Shown here: positions 1 to 9,220 of the stretch, in pieces
How the letters are laid out: every line of letters starts with the position of its first letter
Numbering within the stretch: position 1 is the stretch's first letter
DNA from: Ramlibacter albus
GTDB taxonomy: Bacteria > Pseudomonadota > Gammaproteobacteria > Burkholderiales > Burkholderiaceae_C
Reading direction: 5' to 3'
DNA length: 64,000 nucleotides
NCBI RefSeq assembly: GCF_014297445.1
Contig: NZ_JACORU010000011.1
Span: forward strand, 62,001 to 126,000
The notes under the pieces: model-generated
What the model was told of the DNA's origin: nothing
Seen by the model: the letters and a program-made list of their open reading frames with translations, nothing else
Databases searched by the model: none
Program-made: the position numbers and the translations under genes

Positions 1-135
1 CTCGCTCCCGGGCATCTTTTTTCAGCAGACCACCGCTACGAACACCACGTCCGCATCAACTTCGGTCACCCCGACGACGGCAAGTTCGAGGCGGCGCTGA
101 AGACAGTCGGTGCGATTGCGAAGGCTCTTGTATAG
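1..135 (+). CDS. C-terminus of a MocR-type (GntR/aminotransferase) regulator, partial
   Basis: The window opens inside a reading frame that encodes 44 residues and stops at 133-135. It contains the stretches APGHLFS and RINFGHP, which are typical of the last part of the PLP-dependent aminotransferase-like domain in MocR/PdxR-type GntR regulators. In that family the N-terminal winged helix binds DNA and the aminotransferase-like domain senses PLP or an amino compound. The N-terminal part lies outside the window, so a plain class I/II aminotransferase cannot be excluded. Confidence 0.6.
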   Translation, partial: LAPGHLFSADHRYEHHVRINFGHPDDGKFEAALKTVGAIAKALV

Positions 136-987
136 GGGGCTGGTCAGCGTTCCGGCATTGCCATGGGTCTGACAAACACTATCGGAACTGCCAGAACGTC
201 AGAGATTGTGCGCTCCTCAGCGGAACGCGGGGATTTTCGAGCAACTGCACTGAGTGAAGCACGTTGGCAAGCAAGGCTGAGTGCAAGCCCGTCACTTGGG
301 GGGTACTTGAGCACGTCGAACGGTGCCGGGTCACATCTCTTGCGCAGTATCGTCAAGGCGATGACGATGAGTCATGCCTGAACATGACACTGGCATATGG
401 CACAGGTGCTATACGAGGTGCACTCGTGTACTGCCAACACGGGGCTGGAAGCTCACTCACTGAACCGTGCTGGGGGCTGCGTGCGTCATGCCAGGCTTCT
501 GATCGAAATCAGGCCGGGCTGGTGAGCGCAGGGCGCGTCACGACGCAGAGGTCGTGGTCGGCGCATGCGAGGAGGGGCCACGACACGGGGTCATGGCCGG
601 CTCCTGGTTTCGGATCCGGATGGATCTGAATCGGCCCGGCACACGGAGGTGCCGGACAGGACACAAGGCAGGTAACGACTACGACGCCAGCTGGGCCGGA
701 CTTCAGGGCGACAGTAGCCACCATGAAGGCTGAGCAGACGCGATGTCCGCAGGAAGCCGGGTCAGTATGGGACGGGGTCCCTCGGTCGGCAACAGGTCCG
801 AGGTCTCTTCGTGGCAATGCCCGCCCAAGCGACCGGCTCGGCCAACGCTTGGGAGGGCAGTTGAATCCGAGTCCTCCACGTCGATGGCCCGGAATGCGTC
901 GCCGCCCGCTTGCAGGGCGTGCAGGTCGGCAGTCGGTTCGTATAGTGGGTGGATCAAGACCTCCAGCAGACCGGCTCCGCACTGTCC
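136..987. other. Long intergenic stretch without a convincing gene
   Basis: Several overlapping frames are open on both strands, as expected at high GC, but none has recognisable family motifs or a good ribosome binding site. It may be an eroded gene region. No hairpin terminator or repeat stood out. Confidence 0.4.
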
Positions 988-1230
988 ATGACCGTCGAGC
1001 GCTATGCCTTCACTGACTGCGAAGCAACCACGGCGGCTGGGGTGCCGCTGCGCATTCCTGCTGGCGTTCACCACGTCGAGCGGCGATCGCTGGTGTTCCG
1101 CGTGCGCCTGGGTGGCCGCGAGCTCGATCTGACCCTGGCCGAGTGGGAACGCCTGCTGCACGCGGGCTGTGTCGGGCCGGTTGTCGCCGCCGCTGATCCA
1201 CCGGGGACCGGCGAAACCCATCCTGGGTGA
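988..1230 (+). CDS. Small hypothetical protein (80 aa)
   Basis: An ATG at 988 opens an 80-residue frame. The first 65 residues look like a compact folded beta-rich domain (VPLRIPAGVHHVERR, then FRVRLGGRELDLTLAEWERLL), followed by a less ordered tail. I do not recognise the family. There is no clear ribosome binding site and no operon partner. A chance frame in GC-rich DNA remains possible. Confidence 0.35.
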   Translation: MTVERYAFTDCEATTAAGVPLRIPAGVHHVERRSLVFRVRLGGRELDLTLAEWERLLHAGCVGPVVAAADPPGTGETHPG

Positions 1231-1574
1231 AACACGCGAGGTGGCGAAGGCAGACTGGAACGTCTATGCGAGAGCGCTGGTCGCCGGACCCCGGCGACCA
1301 CGGCAGTTGTGCTGCTGGAGTGGGCCAGCGACGTGGCGATGAGTGTCTACACAGCGGCCCTACACAAGTACCCGGACTCGGCCACAAGCAGTCGGTGGGT
1401 GGTGCGCCCGAAAGCGGTCTGTCCTGACATGCTGCCCGGGCTTCACTTTCCAGGAGCGGCTTATCGAGTCACTGCCTCGATCAGGGCAGGTTGGCAAAGC
1501 GCACGTCGGCCCTTGGTGATGAGTAACCGCGTGTTCCGAAGGCCCGACGCTCTACATTTCAAGTGGGCCGTACA
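1231..1574. other. Intergenic stretch, nothing recognised
   Basis: Between the small open frame ending at 1230 and the convergent LysR gene there is no supported gene, terminator or repeat on either strand. Confidence 0.4.
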
Positions 1575-2507
1575 TCAGCGGGTAGCCTCGGCAGTTGCAG
1601 ATGCCCGGGCGATGAACGCCAGCAAAGCGGGCGTTGACTGTTTCTGGCAATGAACGACCAGATGACATTGCCGAAGTTGCCGCGGTAAGGTCGTAGCGAT
1701 GCGGCACAGGCGCCCGGCCTCCAGCGCGTCGTTCACGACCCAGGTGGACAGGCAAGCGACACCCAGCCCTTCCTGCGCGGCACGCTGGATGGCTTCCGAA
1801 CTGCCCAGCTCGATGCTGCGCCTGTAAGAGCTCAGATGGGGCAGCAGGCTCTGGTCTGTGGCCTCCCGCGTGCCCGAGCCCGATTCGCGAACCAGCCAAA
1901 CCGCCTCACGCAGGGTGCGCAGGGGTACACGCTCGCCTGCCGCGCTCGAGCGTGCCAGCGCACTGTCGGGTGCAGCCACGACCACCATCTCGTCCAGTAG
2001 CCATGGCGTGACCACCAGCGCTGGCTGGTGACAGGGACCCTCGATCAGCCCCACGTCGAGTTCGAAGGCGGCCACGGCATCGCAGATGGCCGCCGTGTTT
2101 CCGATCACGACTTTCGATCGCCAGGCGGTGGCGCTGCCGGGCTGCTGCGCCCCCATGAAGCCGGCGAGCAGCCTGGGCAGCACATAGTTGCCGATCGTCG
2201 TGCTGGCGCCGATGCGCAGAGACTGCGCCTGCGCGCTGCCGTCGCGCGACATCTGCTCGATGCCGGCCGCACCGTCCAGCAAAGCCAGTGCCCGTGGCAA
2301 CAAGGCCCGACCACTGTCGTTCAGCAGCAGGCGCTTGCCGGCGCGGTCGAACAGGCGCAGTGACAACAAGCGCTCCAGTTCATTGACCGCCGAACTGGTG
2401 GCCGATTGCGAGAGCGCGATCTCGGCGCTGGCCGCCGTGGTGCTGCCGCTGCGGGCCACCGCCACGAAGATCTGCAGCTGGCGCAACGTGAGCCGCAGTA
2501 CGTCCAT
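1575..2507 (-). CDS. LysR-family transcriptional regulator, YeiE-like
   Basis: This 310-residue protein has the LysR layout: an N-terminal winged helix-turn-helix (about residues 5-65, with LRQLQIFVAVARSGS and the recognition segment SQSATSSAVNELE) and a C-terminal periplasmic-binding-like effector domain from about residue 95. It is divergent from a YeiH-family exporter gene, the arrangement seen for yeiE-yeiH in enterobacteria, where YeiE responds to sulfite. The same role here is inference from that context and from the sulfite dehydrogenase genes about 8 kb away. The start follows a short intergenic region shared with the exporter. Confidence 0.85.
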   Translation of the reverse strand: MDVLRLTLRQLQIFVAVARSGSTTAASAEIALSQSATSSAVNELERLLSLRLFDRAGKRLLLNDSGRALLPRALALLDGAAGIEQMSRDGSAQAQSLRIGASTTIGNYVLPRLLAGFMGAQQPGSATAWRSKVVIGNTAAICDAVAAFELDVGLIEGPCHQPALVVTPWLLDEMVVVAAPDSALARSSAAGERVPLRTLREAVWLVRESGSGTREATDQSLLPHLSSYRRSIELGSSEAIQRAAQEGLGVACLSTWVVNDALEAGRLCRIATTLPRQLRQCHLVVHCQKQSTPALLAFIARASATAEATR

Positions 2508-2624
2508 CGGGGTTGCCTTTCTTTAGCGATCGGATCGGTTGATCTTACGCAGATAACCCGTTGGACCGATCGCAGGCCAAGTCCGAGACTCGCCTTGGTT
2601 TCCTCCTCTTGCCTGAATACCTGC
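2508..2624. promoter_or_regulatory. Divergent control region with an inverted repeat
   Basis: The 117 bp between the LysR gene and the exporter contain a perfect 8-bp inverted repeat, GCGATCGG at 2526-2533 and CCGATCGC at 2566-2573, flanking an inner GGTT/AACC pair. LysR regulators typically bind such dyads in divergent regions and control both genes. The repeat is seen directly; its use as an operator is inferred. Confidence 0.5.
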
Positions 2625-3737
2625 ATGAACACCACCGCACTTCGACGCACCACCGAGTCTGCAGCCGCAACGCCGCGCGCCTGGCCCCGCCTGCTTCCCG
2701 GCCTGGCCCTGAGCGGCGCGCTGGCCGCTGCTGGCGTGGCGCTGGGCCGCATCGGCTGGCTGCAGGATCACGGCTTCAGCGCGCTGACGCTGGCCATCGT
2801 GTTGGGAATGATCGTCGGCAATACGGTCTATCCGCTGGTCCCGCGCCTGGCTGCTGCCAGCGGTGCCGGCGTCAACGTCTCCAAGCAGAACCTGCTGCGC
2901 CTGGGCGTGGTGCTGTACGGGCTGCGGCTGACGGTGCAGGACATCGGCCATGTCGGCATCGCCGGCGTCGCCATCGACGCATTGGTGCTGGGCTCGACCT
3001 TCGCGCTGGCCTGCTTCATCGGCACGCGTTGGTTGGGCCTGGATCGCAAGACGGCGATGCTGATCGGCGCCGGCAGCTCCATCTGCGGCGCCGCCGCGGT
3101 GATGGCTGCCGAGCCAGTGGTCAAGGCGCGCGCCGAGCAGGTGACGGTGGCCGTGGCCACGGTGGTGGTGTTCGGCACCTTGGCGATCTTCCTGTACCCG
3201 GCGCTGTTCGAACTGAACCAGCACTGGGCGCTGATTCCGGGCGGCGCCAACGGCTTCGGCATCTACGCCGGCTCAACCATTCACGAGGTGGCCCAGGTGG
3301 TGGCCGCGGCGCGCTCGGTGGGCCCGGACGCAGCCAACTCGGCCGTTATCGCGAAGATGGTGCGGGTCATGATGCTCGCACCCTTCCTGGTGATGCTGTC
3401 GGCCTGGCTGGCGCGCGACGAAAAACGCCACGCCAACACGTCAGCCGCAATCGACCAGGCCAAAGGCAAGCTCGCCGTGCCCTGGTTTGCCTTCGGCTTC
3501 GTCGCGGTGGTGTTGTTCAACTCGCTGCAGTGGCTGCCGGCCTCGGTGGTGGCGGTGACGACTGAGATCGACACCGCACTGCTGGCCATGGCCATGGCCG
3601 CGCTTGGCCTGGCCACACACCTCGGCGCTATCCGCACGGCCGGTGCCAAGCCGCTGCTGCTGGCGCTGATCCTGTTCGGCTGGCTGATCGTCGGCGGTGC
3701 TTTGATCAACCGCTGGGTGCCGGCCCTGCTGGGCTGA
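2625..3737 (+). CDS. YeiH-family (UPF0324) putative sulfate/sulfite exporter
   Basis: A 370-residue polytopic inner-membrane protein with about ten hydrophobic segments. The features AIVLGMIVGNTVYPLVPRL, KQNLLRLGVVLYGLRLT, GAGSSICGAAAV and STIHEVAQVV are hallmarks of the YeiH/UPF0324 family. The family is annotated as putative sulfate exporters and has been linked to sulfite or cysteine-derived sulfur export. The ATG at 2625 begins just before the proline/alanine-rich segment that leads into the first membrane helix. The divergent LysR gene and the SorAB-like genes support a sulfite-handling role. The exact substrate is not known from sequence. Confidence 0.85.
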   Translation: MNTTALRRTTESAAATPRAWPRLLPGLALSGALAAAGVALGRIGWLQDHGFSALTLAIVLGMIVGNTVYPLVPRLAAASGAGVNVSKQNLLRLGVVLYGLRLTVQDIGHVGIAGVAIDALVLGSTFALACFIGTRWLGLDRKTAMLIGAGSSICGAAAVMAAEPVVKARAEQVTVAVATVVVFGTLAIFLYPALFELNQHWALIPGGANGFGIYAGSTIHEVAQVVAAARSVGPDAANSAVIAKMVRVMMLAPFLVMLSAWLARDEKRHANTSAAIDQAKGKLAVPWFAFGFVAVVLFNSLQWLPASVVAVTTEIDTALLAMAMAALGLATHLGAIRTAGAKPLLLALILFGWLIVGGALINRWVPALLG

Positions 3738-3834
3738 AGCCTCGAACTCACGGCCCAACGGAATACGCAGCCGGCATTCAACGTCCACCAGAGCAAGCCT
3801 GTTTCCCTTTTCATCCCTTCACGAAAGACATCCC

Positions 3835-4869
3835 ATGCATACCTTCTTCCGCACCACCGCGCTTGCCTTGTGCAGCAGCTTCGTCCTCGTGGTGGCCAGC
3901 CTGCCTGCAGGCGCCGCCGAAGCCGCCCCGGCCCGCGTCACCTTCGACGGCCAGATCCGCAACAACTCGCTGGCACTGAGCCCCGACGAGTCCACCGCCG
4001 TCGTGTCCTACAGCGAACGGCCCGATCTCATCGTTTACGACCTGGTCACCGGCGCCGTGCGCGGTGTGCTGCGCGGCTACGTCACGCCGCGCAACATCGT
4101 CTTCGCGCCCGATGGCAAGAGCTTCTATGTCTCCGACAGCAGCCTGGGCACGGTGACGCGCCTGGACACGGCCACGCTCAAGCCGCTCGCCACCGCGTCG
4201 ACACTGGCCGCCGGCCCCGGCGCCTTCGGCACCGCGCTCAGCAAGGACGGCAGTTCGCTGTATGTCAACAACCAGGCCAGCAGCACGGTGACGCGTCTGG
4301 ACACCGCCAGCGGGCAGGCCAAGGCCGTGATCACCGGCTTTGCGCAGCCGCGCCAGGGCGTGCGCCTGAGCCCGGATGGCACCAAGCTCTACGTCACCAA
4401 CTTCCTGGGCGACAAGGTCACCATCGTCGACACGCAGACCGACAAGATCGAGGGCGAGATTACGGGCTTCAACAAGATTCGCGCCATCTCGGTCACCGCC
4501 GACGGCAAGACCCTGTTCGCGGCCAACAGCGGCAGCAACGACATCGCGGTGGTGGACATCGGCGCACGCCGCGTCACCGGCACCGTGCCGGTGGGGCGCG
4601 ACCCCTACGGCGCCGCGCTCACGCCGGACGGCCGCTTCGTCTACTCGGGCAACCTGGCCGACAACACGGTGTCGGTGATCGACGTCGCCACGTTGAAGGT
4701 GGTCGCCACCATCGCCGGCTTCAAGCAGCCGCGCCAGGCCATCGTCTTCACGCGCGACGGCCAGACAGCCTACGTGCTGAACGAGGACCTGAGCATCTCC
4801 AAGGTCGAGCGCGCCGGGCAGCGCATCGTCGCCACGTTGGCCGCACCGCAGGCGGTGGCAGCGTACTGA
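3835..4869 (+). CDS. Secreted YVTN/YncE-family beta-propeller protein
   Basis: The 344-residue protein begins with a clear Sec signal peptide (hydrophobic stretch to about residue 27, ending PAGAAEA). The rest is a series of about seven repeats of the pattern LSPDGTKLYVTN...VTIVDTQTDKI, the YVTN beta-propeller repeat of YncE-like proteins. Such proteins are periplasmic or extracellular and have no defined catalytic role. It follows the exporter by 97 bp on the same strand and may be cotranscribed. Function is unknown. Confidence 0.8.
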   Translation: MHTFFRTTALALCSSFVLVVASLPAGAAEAAPARVTFDGQIRNNSLALSPDESTAVVSYSERPDLIVYDLVTGAVRGVLRGYVTPRNIVFAPDGKSFYVSDSSLGTVTRLDTATLKPLATASTLAAGPGAFGTALSKDGSSLYVNNQASSTVTRLDTASGQAKAVITGFAQPRQGVRLSPDGTKLYVTNFLGDKVTIVDTQTDKIEGEITGFNKIRAISVTADGKTLFAANSGSNDIAVVDIGARRVTGTVPVGRDPYGAALTPDGRFVYSGNLADNTVSVIDVATLKVVATIAGFKQPRQAIVFTRDGQTAYVLNEDLSISKVERAGQRIVATLAAPQAVAAY

Positions 4870-5286
4870 ATCGCCGGCCCACGGCCCAGGATGAAGCGCC
4901 TGAGCCGGCGTCCGCTGATCAGCGTGACTCCGCGCTCAATGCACCTGGAAACGTCGGTCGCGGCACCGGCCGCATCCGCCCTCGCTGGAGGGTGTGGAGC
5001 CCATCGACACAGGCGCCCCGGCCATGGCGCAAGGCCAAGCACTTTCAAAGCTTGCGCAAGCGGTGGAACGCTGCCCCGCGGTGCTTTATTCCAGTGGCCG
5101 CTGAACATCCACGGGCGGCGTGCCGCGCCCCGGGATGGCGGCAGCGGTGAAGGGGTGAAGGATTTTTTGCGTGGATCGGAATAGACCGCACACAGGTTCC
5201 GTCTGCCCTTGTGTCGGGACCTCACAGACCCTTCATCGACCACCGATCACCCCTCAGTTCACATCAAACCCTCAACGGAGCCCACC
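4870..5286. other. Intergenic region upstream of the secreted NTF2-like gene
   Basis: This 417-bp gap has no supported gene. Given the ECF sigma factor encoded 0.9 kb downstream, an ECF-dependent promoter in front of 5287 is plausible, but no convincing -35/-10 pair could be assigned by eye. Confidence 0.35.
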
Positions 5287-5730
5287 ATGTTCAAGAGCCT
5301 CGCCCGCACTTTCACCTTCGCCGCTACCGCCCTGACCCTTGCCGCCGGCAGCGCCTTCGCCGCCCCTTCCGACGACGCCCGCACGCACTTCCAGGCCATC
5401 GCTTCGGGCGACACGCAGATCGTGATGCGCGGCTACGCCGACCAGGCCCAGCTGAACTGGGTCGGCGGCCCGCTGGACGGCACCTACGCCACCACCGACG
5501 CCATCCGCGGCACCTGGGAAAAGTTCGGCAAGGCCGTCGGCCCGCTGAAACTCACCATCGGCTCAATCGAAGAGTCGGCCAACCCCAAGGGCGCCACCGT
5601 CTCGGCCAACGTCGTCTTCGAAGGCAAGATGCCCATCAAGGTGCGTTACGTGCTGACCTACCGCGAAGGCAAGATCGTCAGCGAAACCTGGCAGATCGAC
5701 CCCAAGCTGGCAGTGGCTGCGGCTTACTGA
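5287..5730 (+). CDS. Secreted NTF2/SnoaL-like protein
   Basis: A 147-residue protein with a Sec signal peptide (cleavage near residue 23, GSAFA|AP). The mature part fits the small SnoaL/NTF2-like cone fold: an N-terminal helix with ARTHFQAIASGDTQ, then beta strands ending in YREGKIVSETWQID. Members of this fold bind small ligands or act as accessory domains; no catalytic residues can be assigned. The ribosome binding site GGAG sits just before the ATG at 5287. It is followed closely by the COG4315-like gene and the sigma/anti-sigma pair, suggesting an envelope-stress operon. Confidence 0.7.
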   Translation: MFKSLARTFTFAATALTLAAGSAFAAPSDDARTHFQAIASGDTQIVMRGYADQAQLNWVGGPLDGTYATTDAIRGTWEKFGKAVGPLKLTIGSIEESANPKGATVSANVVFEGKMPIKVRYVLTYREGKIVSETWQIDPKLAVAAAY

Positions 5731-5772
5731 GCCACCCGCTCAGCCCATCAGCACTCTACCCAGGACGCCCCC

Positions 5773-6162
5773 ATGAAACATCTCCCCACCTTGGCCGCGA
5801 TGCTCATCGCCACGGCTTCCTTCGCGGCGCCGCCGACGAGCGCCATGGCGGCCGACGTGCCGGCCAAGCTCGCCAACGGCGTGCTCGTCGACGCCAAGGG
5901 CATGACGCTCTACACCTTCGATAAGGACATGGCCAGCAGTGGCAAGAGCGCCTGCAACGGCCCCTGCGCGACGCTGTGGCCGCCCGCGATGGCCGCCGCC
6001 AGCGACCAGCCCGCCGGTTCGTACACGATCGTCGTTCGCGACGACGGCTCGCGCCAGTGGGCCTACAAGGGCAAGCCGGTCTACACCTACCAGGCCGACC
6101 AGAAGCCCGGCGACCGCGCTGGCGACAACTTCAAAGACGTCTGGCACATCATCAAGGAATGA
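5773..6162 (+). CDS. Secreted COG4315-type protein of unknown function
   Basis: This 129-residue protein has a signal peptide followed by two copies of the 'secreted repeat of unknown function' seen in COG4315 lipoprotein-like proteins: NGVLVDAKGMTLYTFDKD with CNGPCATLWPP, and SRQWAYKGKPVYTYQAD with a terminal DVWHII. No lipobox cysteine is obvious. The family often lies next to ECF sigma factors, as here (the sigma gene starts 46 bp downstream). A copper- or redox-related envelope role has been suggested for relatives, but nothing in the sequence proves it. Confidence 0.75.
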   Translation: MKHLPTLAAMLIATASFAAPPTSAMAADVPAKLANGVLVDAKGMTLYTFDKDMASSGKSACNGPCATLWPPAMAAASDQPAGSYTIVVRDDGSRQWAYKGKPVYTYQADQKPGDRAGDNFKDVWHIIKE

Positions 6163-6208
6163 CCTCTGTCGACGATCCACACCCAGCCCCGCACGCCGCG
6201 AGCCGCCG

Positions 6209-6712
6209 ATGCAAGACGACTCCAACCTGCTGAGCTGGGTGCCGCGCCTGCGCCGCTATTCCCGGGCGCTGGTGAACAACCATGAAGATGCCGACGACCT
6301 GGTGCAGGACACGCTGGAGCGGGCCTGGGCCAAGTCGGGCCTGTGGGGCGGCGTGGCCGATATGCGCGCCTGGCTCTTCAGCATCATGCACAACCTGCAC
6401 GCCGATGGCGTGCGCCGGCCCAGGCTGCACACCGTGACCATGGACGACGACACCCCCGAGGTGCCGGTGGCGCCGACGCAAGGTGACAGGCTGGCGGTGC
6501 TGGACCTGCAGGCCGCGCTGGACCTGCTGCCCGTCGAGCAGAAGGAAGTGCTGCTGCTGGTGGCGCTGGAAGACATGGCCTACGCCGACGTGGCGCAGGC
6601 CCTGGGCATTCCTATCGGCACGGTGATGTCGCGCTTGTCGCGCGGCCGTGAACGCCTTCGCGGCCTGATGGAAGGCCGCGCCGAGCCCGTGCGGCTGAAG
6701 GTCGTCAAATGA
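6209..6712 (+). CDS. ECF-type RNA polymerase sigma factor
   Basis: A 167-residue sigma factor with region 2 (about residues 10-75, including HEDADDLVQDTLERAW and MRAWLFSIMHNL) and region 4 (about 105-160, with LPVEQKEVLLLVALEDMAYADV and the helix-turn-helix IPIGTVMSRLSRGRERL). It lacks sigma regions 1 and 3, as is normal for ECF factors. The ATG at 6209 gives the usual family length. The anti-sigma gene begins 19 bp downstream, so activity is probably controlled by membrane sequestration. Confidence 0.9.
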   Translation: MQDDSNLLSWVPRLRRYSRALVNNHEDADDLVQDTLERAWAKSGLWGGVADMRAWLFSIMHNLHADGVRRPRLHTVTMDDDTPEVPVAPTQGDRLAVLDLQAALDLLPVEQKEVLLLVALEDMAYADVAQALGIPIGTVMSRLSRGRERLRGLMEGRAEPVRLKVVK

Positions 6713-6731
6713 CAGCACAACGAAGCACCCC

Positions 6732-7646
6732 ATGAGCACCGATCGCCCCCCACCGCCCACCCCCCCGGTCACCGACGCCGACTTGCATGCGTTCGTCGAT
6801 GGCCAACTGCCCGCAGAGCGCCAGACCGCGATCGCTGCTTTCCTGGCCGCGCGTCCCGACGACGCGCAGCGCGTCGAGGCCTACCGCGCGCAGAAGCGAG
6901 AACTGCACGCACTGTTCGACCCGGTGCTGGACGAGCAACCGCCTCAGCGCCTGCTCAAGTCGGCGGGCCCACGCGCCGTGTCGCCGACGCCCTGGTACCT
7001 GCAGCGCCTGGCTGCCGGGCTCGCCATCGCCGTGATCAGCGGCGCCACCGGTTGGGGGCTGCGTGGTGTCGGGCCTGGCGCCGGTGCCGGTGTGGGCGGT
7101 GCCGATGCGGCCCGCACGGCGGCCGTGCAACAGGCCCCGGGTGGTTTGACCTTGGTGTCTGCCGGCGGCTTTGCGCAGCGTGCCGCCGTCGCGCACGCCG
7201 TCTACAGCCCCGATGTGCGGCGGCCCGTGGAAGTGGACGCGGCGCACGAAGACCAACTCGTGGCCTGGCTGTCCAAGCGCATGGGGGCGCCCATGAAGCC
7301 GCCGCACCTGCAGAGCCAGGGCTACACGCTGGAAGGCGGGCGCCTGCTGCCCGGCGGGCAGGGGCCGGTGGCGCAATTCATGTACCGCAATGAACTCGGC
7401 AGCAAGCTGACGCTGTACGTGTCCAACGATGTCGCTGACCTGGGAAGCGCCGCAGGGCCGGGCGGCGCTGCGAAGCCGGGCGCGAAGAATGCCGACACCG
7501 CCTTCCGCTTTGCGCAGGAAGGCGCCGTCAACGTGTTCTATTGGGTCGACGGACCCTTCGGCTACGCGCTGTCGTCCGATGCCGACCGCAGCGTGCTGGC
7601 GCGGGTGTCGACCGAGGTCTACCAGCAGCTGGGTGCCCCGCGCTAA
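6732..7646 (+). CDS. Membrane anti-sigma factor
   Basis: This 304-residue protein has an N-terminal cytoplasmic anti-sigma segment (residues 14-60, DADLHAFVDGQLPAERQ), one membrane helix at about 92-111, and a periplasmic domain of about 190 residues. It lacks the HxxxCxxC zinc motif of ZAS-type anti-sigma factors. It sits directly after the ECF sigma gene and should hold that sigma factor at the inner membrane. The signal it senses is not visible; the neighbouring secreted proteins suggest an envelope cue. Confidence 0.8.
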   Translation: MSTDRPPPPTPPVTDADLHAFVDGQLPAERQTAIAAFLAARPDDAQRVEAYRAQKRELHALFDPVLDEQPPQRLLKSAGPRAVSPTPWYLQRLAAGLAIAVISGATGWGLRGVGPGAGAGVGGADAARTAAVQQAPGGLTLVSAGGFAQRAAVAHAVYSPDVRRPVEVDAAHEDQLVAWLSKRMGAPMKPPHLQSQGYTLEGGRLLPGGQGPVAQFMYRNELGSKLTLYVSNDVADLGSAAGPGGAAKPGAKNADTAFRFAQEGAVNVFYWVDGPFGYALSSDADRSVLARVSTEVYQQLGAPR

Positions 7647-7816
7647 AGGCGACAGCAAGTCCCGCGGCGCAGGTGGTTTGCACCGCCATGGAATGAAACG
7701 CCCTGCGGCGCGCTCTTGGCTGCGAGCGCCTGACGCACCGACACCGCCCGTCGTTGGGTGCGACGTCACGCGTCACACGCCGCCGTCCACCTTTGCACTG
7801 AACACAGAAAGCACCC

Positions 7817-9220
7817 ATGAGCACACAACGTCGCGACATCCTCAAATACTCGCTGGCCGCCGCTGCAGCCAGCGCGCTTCCCGCAGTGCAAGCACAGGTG
7901 CCAGCCGCACCCGGCATCGGATCAGGTACTGGAGCAGGCCCCGGCATCGACCCGCGCGACCGCGTCTTCATCACCAACGAAGACTCCAACACCCTGGTGG
8001 TGATCGATCCCAAGACGAACACCGTCGAGAGCACGATCAACCTGACCGGCTTCGACGAAGACCCGCGGCCGCCCTTCCGCTACGTCACCGCCGGCGTGGC
8101 GCCGACGCACGCGGCGATGATCCACAAGCCGCTGTACCACGGCTGCATCGACGCCCACGGCGCCGTGCCCTCGCCCGACGGCCGGCTGCTGGCCACCAGC
8201 GGGCGCGGCTCGAGCAACATCTACCTGATCGACGCCGAGCAGCGCCGCGTCATCGGCAACACGCCCAACCCGGCAGCCGGCCCGACCACCAACCCCGAGC
8301 GGCTGAGCAGCGGCCTGCTGCTGGGCCGCGAACCGCACGAGCCCACCTTCACGCGCAATGGCAAGGAGCTGTGGGTGACGCTGCGCGGTGAAGACCGCAT
8401 CGCCATCCTCGACGTCGACCGCGCGGTGCGCCAGTTGAAGGGCGCCGACAGCCCGGGCTCGACGGCCGTGCGCCAGTTCCTGCCGACGCTGAACGGCCCG
8501 GCGCAGGTGTGGTTCAACCGCGAAGGCACGCTGGCCTTCGTGGCCAGCCAGAAGGTGTCGCAGGCCGACGTGTTCCGCGTCAACCCGGGCGCCGACGGCC
8601 ACAGCCAGCCGCAGCGCGTGACGACCCTGGACATCAGCGCGCAGGACAAGCCTGGCTTCACGCCCTTCATGAAGACCACGCCCGACGGCGCCGAGGTGTG
8701 GTTCTCGCACAAGCTGGCCGATGCGGTGTCGTGCCGCTCGACGCAGGGCGGCTTCGACCTCATCGACAGCGTGCCGCTGGGCATGGGCGCGCGGCCCAAC
8801 CACGTCGAGTTCGTCAGCAACGCGCGCGGCAGCGTGGTCTACGCCAGCCTGGCGCGCATCGACGATGGCGGGCCTGGCGGCGTGGCGTCCAGCCCCATCG
8901 CCATCATCGACCGCAGCGCGCCGGCCGGCCAGCGCAAGGTGGTGGGCACCTTCTTCAGCCACGGCCGCGAGTCGCACGGGCTGTGGACCAACCCCGAGAA
9001 CACGCTGCTCTACGTGGCACACGAACAGGACGAACTGCCGGGCACGCCCAACGCCGGCCAGACGGTGTGCAGCGCCTTCGACGTCAGCGAACCGCTCAAG
9101 CCGGTCTTCATCGCGCAGATTCCGCTGGGCAACCTGGCGCTGCCTTCGGGCGCATTGCGCAACAAGAAGAGCATCAACCTCGTCTACGTGCGCGTCGGGG
9201 CGAAGGGGCAAACCGCATGA
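7817..9220 (+). CDS. Exported YVTN/YncE-like beta-propeller protein
   Basis: A 467-residue protein starting with a Tat-like leader (QRRDILKYSLAAAAASALP), followed by a propeller with repeats such as DRVFITNEDSNTLVVIDPKT and VPSPDGRLLATSGRGSSNIY. Such proteins resemble cytochrome d1-like or YncE propellers but no heme ligand set is evident. Its stop overlaps the ATG of the DUF305 gene (ATGA), indicating translational coupling. Function is unknown; export through Tat would suggest folding or cofactor loading in the cytoplasm. Confidence 0.75.
   Translation: MSTQRRDILKYSLAAAAASALPAVQAQVPAAPGIGSGTGAGPGIDPRDRVFITNEDSNTLVVIDPKTNTVESTINLTGFDEDPRPPFRYVTAGVAPTHAAMIHKPLYHGCIDAHGAVPSPDGRLLATSGRGSSNIYLIDAEQRRVIGNTPNPAAGPTTNPERLSSGLLLGREPHEPTFTRNGKELWVTLRGEDRIAILDVDRAVRQLKGADSPGSTAVRQFLPTLNGPAQVWFNREGTLAFVASQKVSQADVFRVNPGADGHSQPQRVTTLDISAQDKPGFTPFMKTTPDGAEVWFSHKLADAVSCRSTQGGFDLIDSVPLGMGARPNHVEFVSNARGSVVYASLARIDDGGPGGVASSPIAIIDRSAPAGQRKVVGTFFSHGRESHGLWTNPENTLLYVAHEQDELPGTPNAGQTVCSAFDVSEPLKPVFIAQIPLGNLALPSGALRNKKSINLVYVRVGAKGQTA

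Noticed and set aside
144..1653. Several overlapping open frames (70-172 aa) at the left end
   Set aside because: They overlap on both strands, have low-complexity Arg/Pro/Ala composition and no ribosome binding sites; only the 80-aa frame at 988 looked plausible.
2523..3224. Long minus-strand frame opposite the exporter gene
   Set aside because: Gln/His-rich shadow of the YeiH-like gene caused by GC-rich third positions.
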